7,711 bases of DNA from an uncultured Collinsella sp. (lineage in GTDB: Bacteria; Actinomycetota; Coriobacteriia; Coriobacteriales; Coriobacteriaceae): positions 1 to 7,711 of the forward strand of contig CAAFMM010000291.1 in assembly GCA_900764025.1 (NCBI GenBank), in the 5' to 3' direction. Both the position numbers and the translations under genes were made by a program. The notes under the pieces were generated by a model, which was given only the letters and a program-made list of their open reading frames with translations, was not told where the DNA came from and did no database searches. Of the stretch, positions 6,246-7,711 are shown one piece after another (position 1 is the first letter of the stretch; each line of letters starts with the position of its first letter).

Positions 6246-7589
6246 TTAGCGCAGCAGCCACGCTACTTCGCCGGCTAGGGTGATGGTGCCGGCTGCTACG
6301 AAGGACTCGCCCGCGGCATCGAGGGCCGCGAGGGCCTCGGATACGCTGGGATACACGCCAGCGAGCTTATCGGCGTCCACCAGGGCAGCAAGCTCCTCCG
6401 CCGGCAGGGCGCGATCGGAATCGGTCTGCGTCACGACCACACGGGGGAAGGCCGGAACAAGCACGTCGACGATGCCCGCCACGTCCTTGTCTGCCAGCGC
6501 GGCGCACAGCAGCGTGGGGCGATTCTCTACGCACGGGTCGATCTCGTCCAGTGCTCTCACAAAGTTCTCGCAGCTCTGGGGGTTATGGCAGGCGTCGATT
6601 AGCTTGAGCGGATCGGTTCCCAGCACATCAAAGCGACCCGGCGTGGGGCAGCCCATAAGCGAAGCGTCGAGCGCCTCATGGTCGAGCTCGCGACCCAAAT
6701 AGCCCTCGCACAGCATAATCGCGCACGCGGCATTCTGCGGCTGATAGGCCGGCTTGACCATGCTCGACGTATAGATTGCGCGCGGCGTGGTGCAGCTAAA
6801 CTCCACCGTATCGCCCACGCGTGCCGGAAGTTTGGTCGTCGTATGGCTCACCACGAGCGGCACAACACCGCACTCGCGGCAACGGGCATCCATCACACAC
6901 TGAACGCTCGCCTCATGCGTACCCTCGCCCAAAACAACCAAACGACCAGGCTTAATAACCGCAGCCTTCTCCCCTGCAATGGCCTCGAGCGTGTCGCCAA
7001 GGACCTTCGTATGGTCGAGTCCAATGCCCGTAATGGCGACGGCCACGGGATCGGTCGCGCTCGTAGCATCCCAGCGTCCGCCCATGCCAACCTCAAGCAC
7101 GGCCACGTCCACGCAAGCCTCGGCAAACACAACAAGTGCGGCAGCCGTCAGCAGGTCAAACGGCGTGATGGTATAAGCGCGCTCCCCCGCCGCCACACGG
7201 TGCGCATTCACGCGGCGCCCCGCCTCGACAGCTGCCGAAACGCCACGGGCAAACGCCTCGTCGCTCACAACGCACCCATCGACCTCCATGCGCTCGGGAT
7301 AGCGCACCAGCTGCGGCGACGTATAAAGCGCGGTCTTGAGCCCCTCGCCGCGAAGGATGGCAGCCGAAAAACGCGTCGTCGAAGTCTTGCCATTGGTACC
7401 GGCAACCTGAATGCAATCGAAATACTCGTCCGGACGACCAAGCTCATCGAGCATATCGACAACCGTCTCAAGCAGAGGCCCAGCATCCCCAGAAATCCGC
7501 CCCGTATCAGCAGCGAGCCCCACAGCCTCATCAAACGAAAGCAGCTCAAACGAGAAAGGAACGACATACGAACCAGAACGCTTAGCCAT
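6246..7589 (-). CDS. folC: Folylpolyglutamate synthase / dihydrofolate synthase
   Basis: This 447-residue Mur-ligase-family enzyme adds glutamate to folates with ATP and may also make dihydrofolate from dihydropteroate; which activity dominates cannot be read from the sequence. The ATP-binding P-loop is VAGTNGKTS (62-70). The LEVGMGGRWDAT segment (165-176) carries the conserved Mg-site E166. GLDHTKVLGDT (190-200) has H193, the likely carbamylated lysine is K208 in the EKAAVIK segment, and DACHNPQS (332-339) has H335 of the C-terminal glutamate-ligase domain. The frame stays open to a TTG at 7628 and an ATG at 7625, but those starts lie in the stem of a terminator. The ATG at 7589, giving MAKRSGSY, matches a normal FolC N-terminus. 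Its Shine-Dalgarno is only moderate (GGGGGA, 7605-7600). The gene is convergent with the M24 peptidase and complete at its C-terminus. Confidence 0.93.
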   Translation of the reverse strand: MAKRSGSYVVPFSFELLSFDEAVGLAADTGRISGDAGPLLETVVDMLDELGRPDEYFDCIQVAGTNGKTSTTRFSAAILRGEGLKTALYTSPQLVRYPERMEVDGCVVSDEAFARGVSAAVEAGRRVNAHRVAAGERAYTITPFDLLTAAALVVFAEACVDVAVLEVGMGGRWDATSATDPVAVAITGIGLDHTKVLGDTLEAIAGEKAAVIKPGRLVVLGEGTHEASVQCVMDARCRECGVVPLVVSHTTTKLPARVGDTVEFSCTTPRAIYTSSMVKPAYQPQNAACAIMLCEGYLGRELDHEALDASLMGCPTPGRFDVLGTDPLKLIDACHNPQSCENFVRALDEIDPCVENRPTLLCAALADKDVAGIVDVLVPAFPRVVVTQTDSDRALPAEELAALVDADKLAGVYPSVSEALAALDAAGESFVAAGTITLAGEVAWLLR

Positions 7590-7610
7590 AACCCAAAGTC
7601 CCCCATAACA

Positions 7611-7640
7611 GAAAAAGAGGCTCATCAAAAAGAATGAGCC
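7611..7640 (-). terminator. Intrinsic terminator just upstream of folC
   Basis: On the minus strand, GGCTCAT (7640-7634) pairs perfectly with ATGAGCC (7625-7619) across an 8-nt loop containing TCTTTTT. It is followed at once by TCTTTTTC (7618-7611), a good U-tract. It would stop minus-strand transcription coming from beyond the right edge, 21 bp before the folC ATG. It is either the end of an upstream gene's transcript or an attenuator in the folC leader. Confidence 0.75.
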
Positions 7641-7711
7641 CCACGCGTTGACAATTTCAGCCTTTACCCGATTGCAGCAAGATCAAGGCCACAACCCAGT
7701 GGCCCCAACAC
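7641..7711 (-). other. Right-edge region upstream of folC, no gene assigned
   Basis: This stretch holds a perfect 6-bp GC stem-loop, GGCCAC/GTGGCC (7687-7692 with 7699-7704, 6-nt loop). On the minus strand one frame is open from the edge to a TAA at 7666-7664 and another to a TGA closer to the terminator. Either could be the tail of an upstream gene, but neither is long enough to support. It could equally be part of a structured folC leader. Confidence 0.25.

Noticed and set aside
7664..7711. C-terminal tail of an upstream minus-strand gene ending at TAA 7666-7664
   Set aside because: Only 15 codons are visible, and another frame is also open to a later stop. There is not enough to support a gene.

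Overview
The window is GC-rich (very roughly 60-65% in genes, judged by eye). Codon choice and gene content suggest an anaerobic actinobacterium of the Coriobacteriia, most like Collinsella. That is an inference from general appearance, not from a marker gene. No rRNA, tRNA, transposase, cas gene or phage gene is visible.

Layout. The left edge holds only the first codons of a minus-strand gene (1-33), with a good promoter behind it. Next comes a small minus-strand membrane protein with two zinc ribbons (236-667). A 966-bp divergent intergenic region (668-1633) follows and carries the most striking object in the window: a 698-bp, comparatively AT-rich array (767-1464) of nine 57-nt palindromic units. 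The array can equally be read as 18 half-sites of 16 bp, alternating in orientation every 38-41 bp. To its right a plus-strand operon encodes a GlpA/LhgO-type FAD oxidoreductase with a C-terminal [2Fe-2S]-type domain (1634-3091), a second FAD/pyridine-nucleotide-type oxidoreductase (3093-4493) and a small Cys-rich DUF1667 protein (4498-4896). These three probably form one redox complex that oxidises glycerol-3-phosphate or a similar hydroxylated substrate.

The right half holds a plus-strand M24 metallopeptidase (Xaa-Pro aminopeptidase/dipeptidase family, 5052-6140). It is bracketed by two copies of a second palindromic element, 69 nt each, with nearly identical arms and unrelated loops of identical length. 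Convergent to it on the minus strand is folC (6246-7589), the folylpolyglutamate/dihydrofolate synthase. A strong intrinsic terminator on the minus strand lies 21 bp upstream of the folC start.

The genes are ordinary metabolic or housekeeping functions. The unusual content is between them: two unrelated families of fixed-length palindromes, one clustered as an array and one flanking a single gene. I do not recognise either family and cannot assign a function. The array is the best candidate for an undescribed element.
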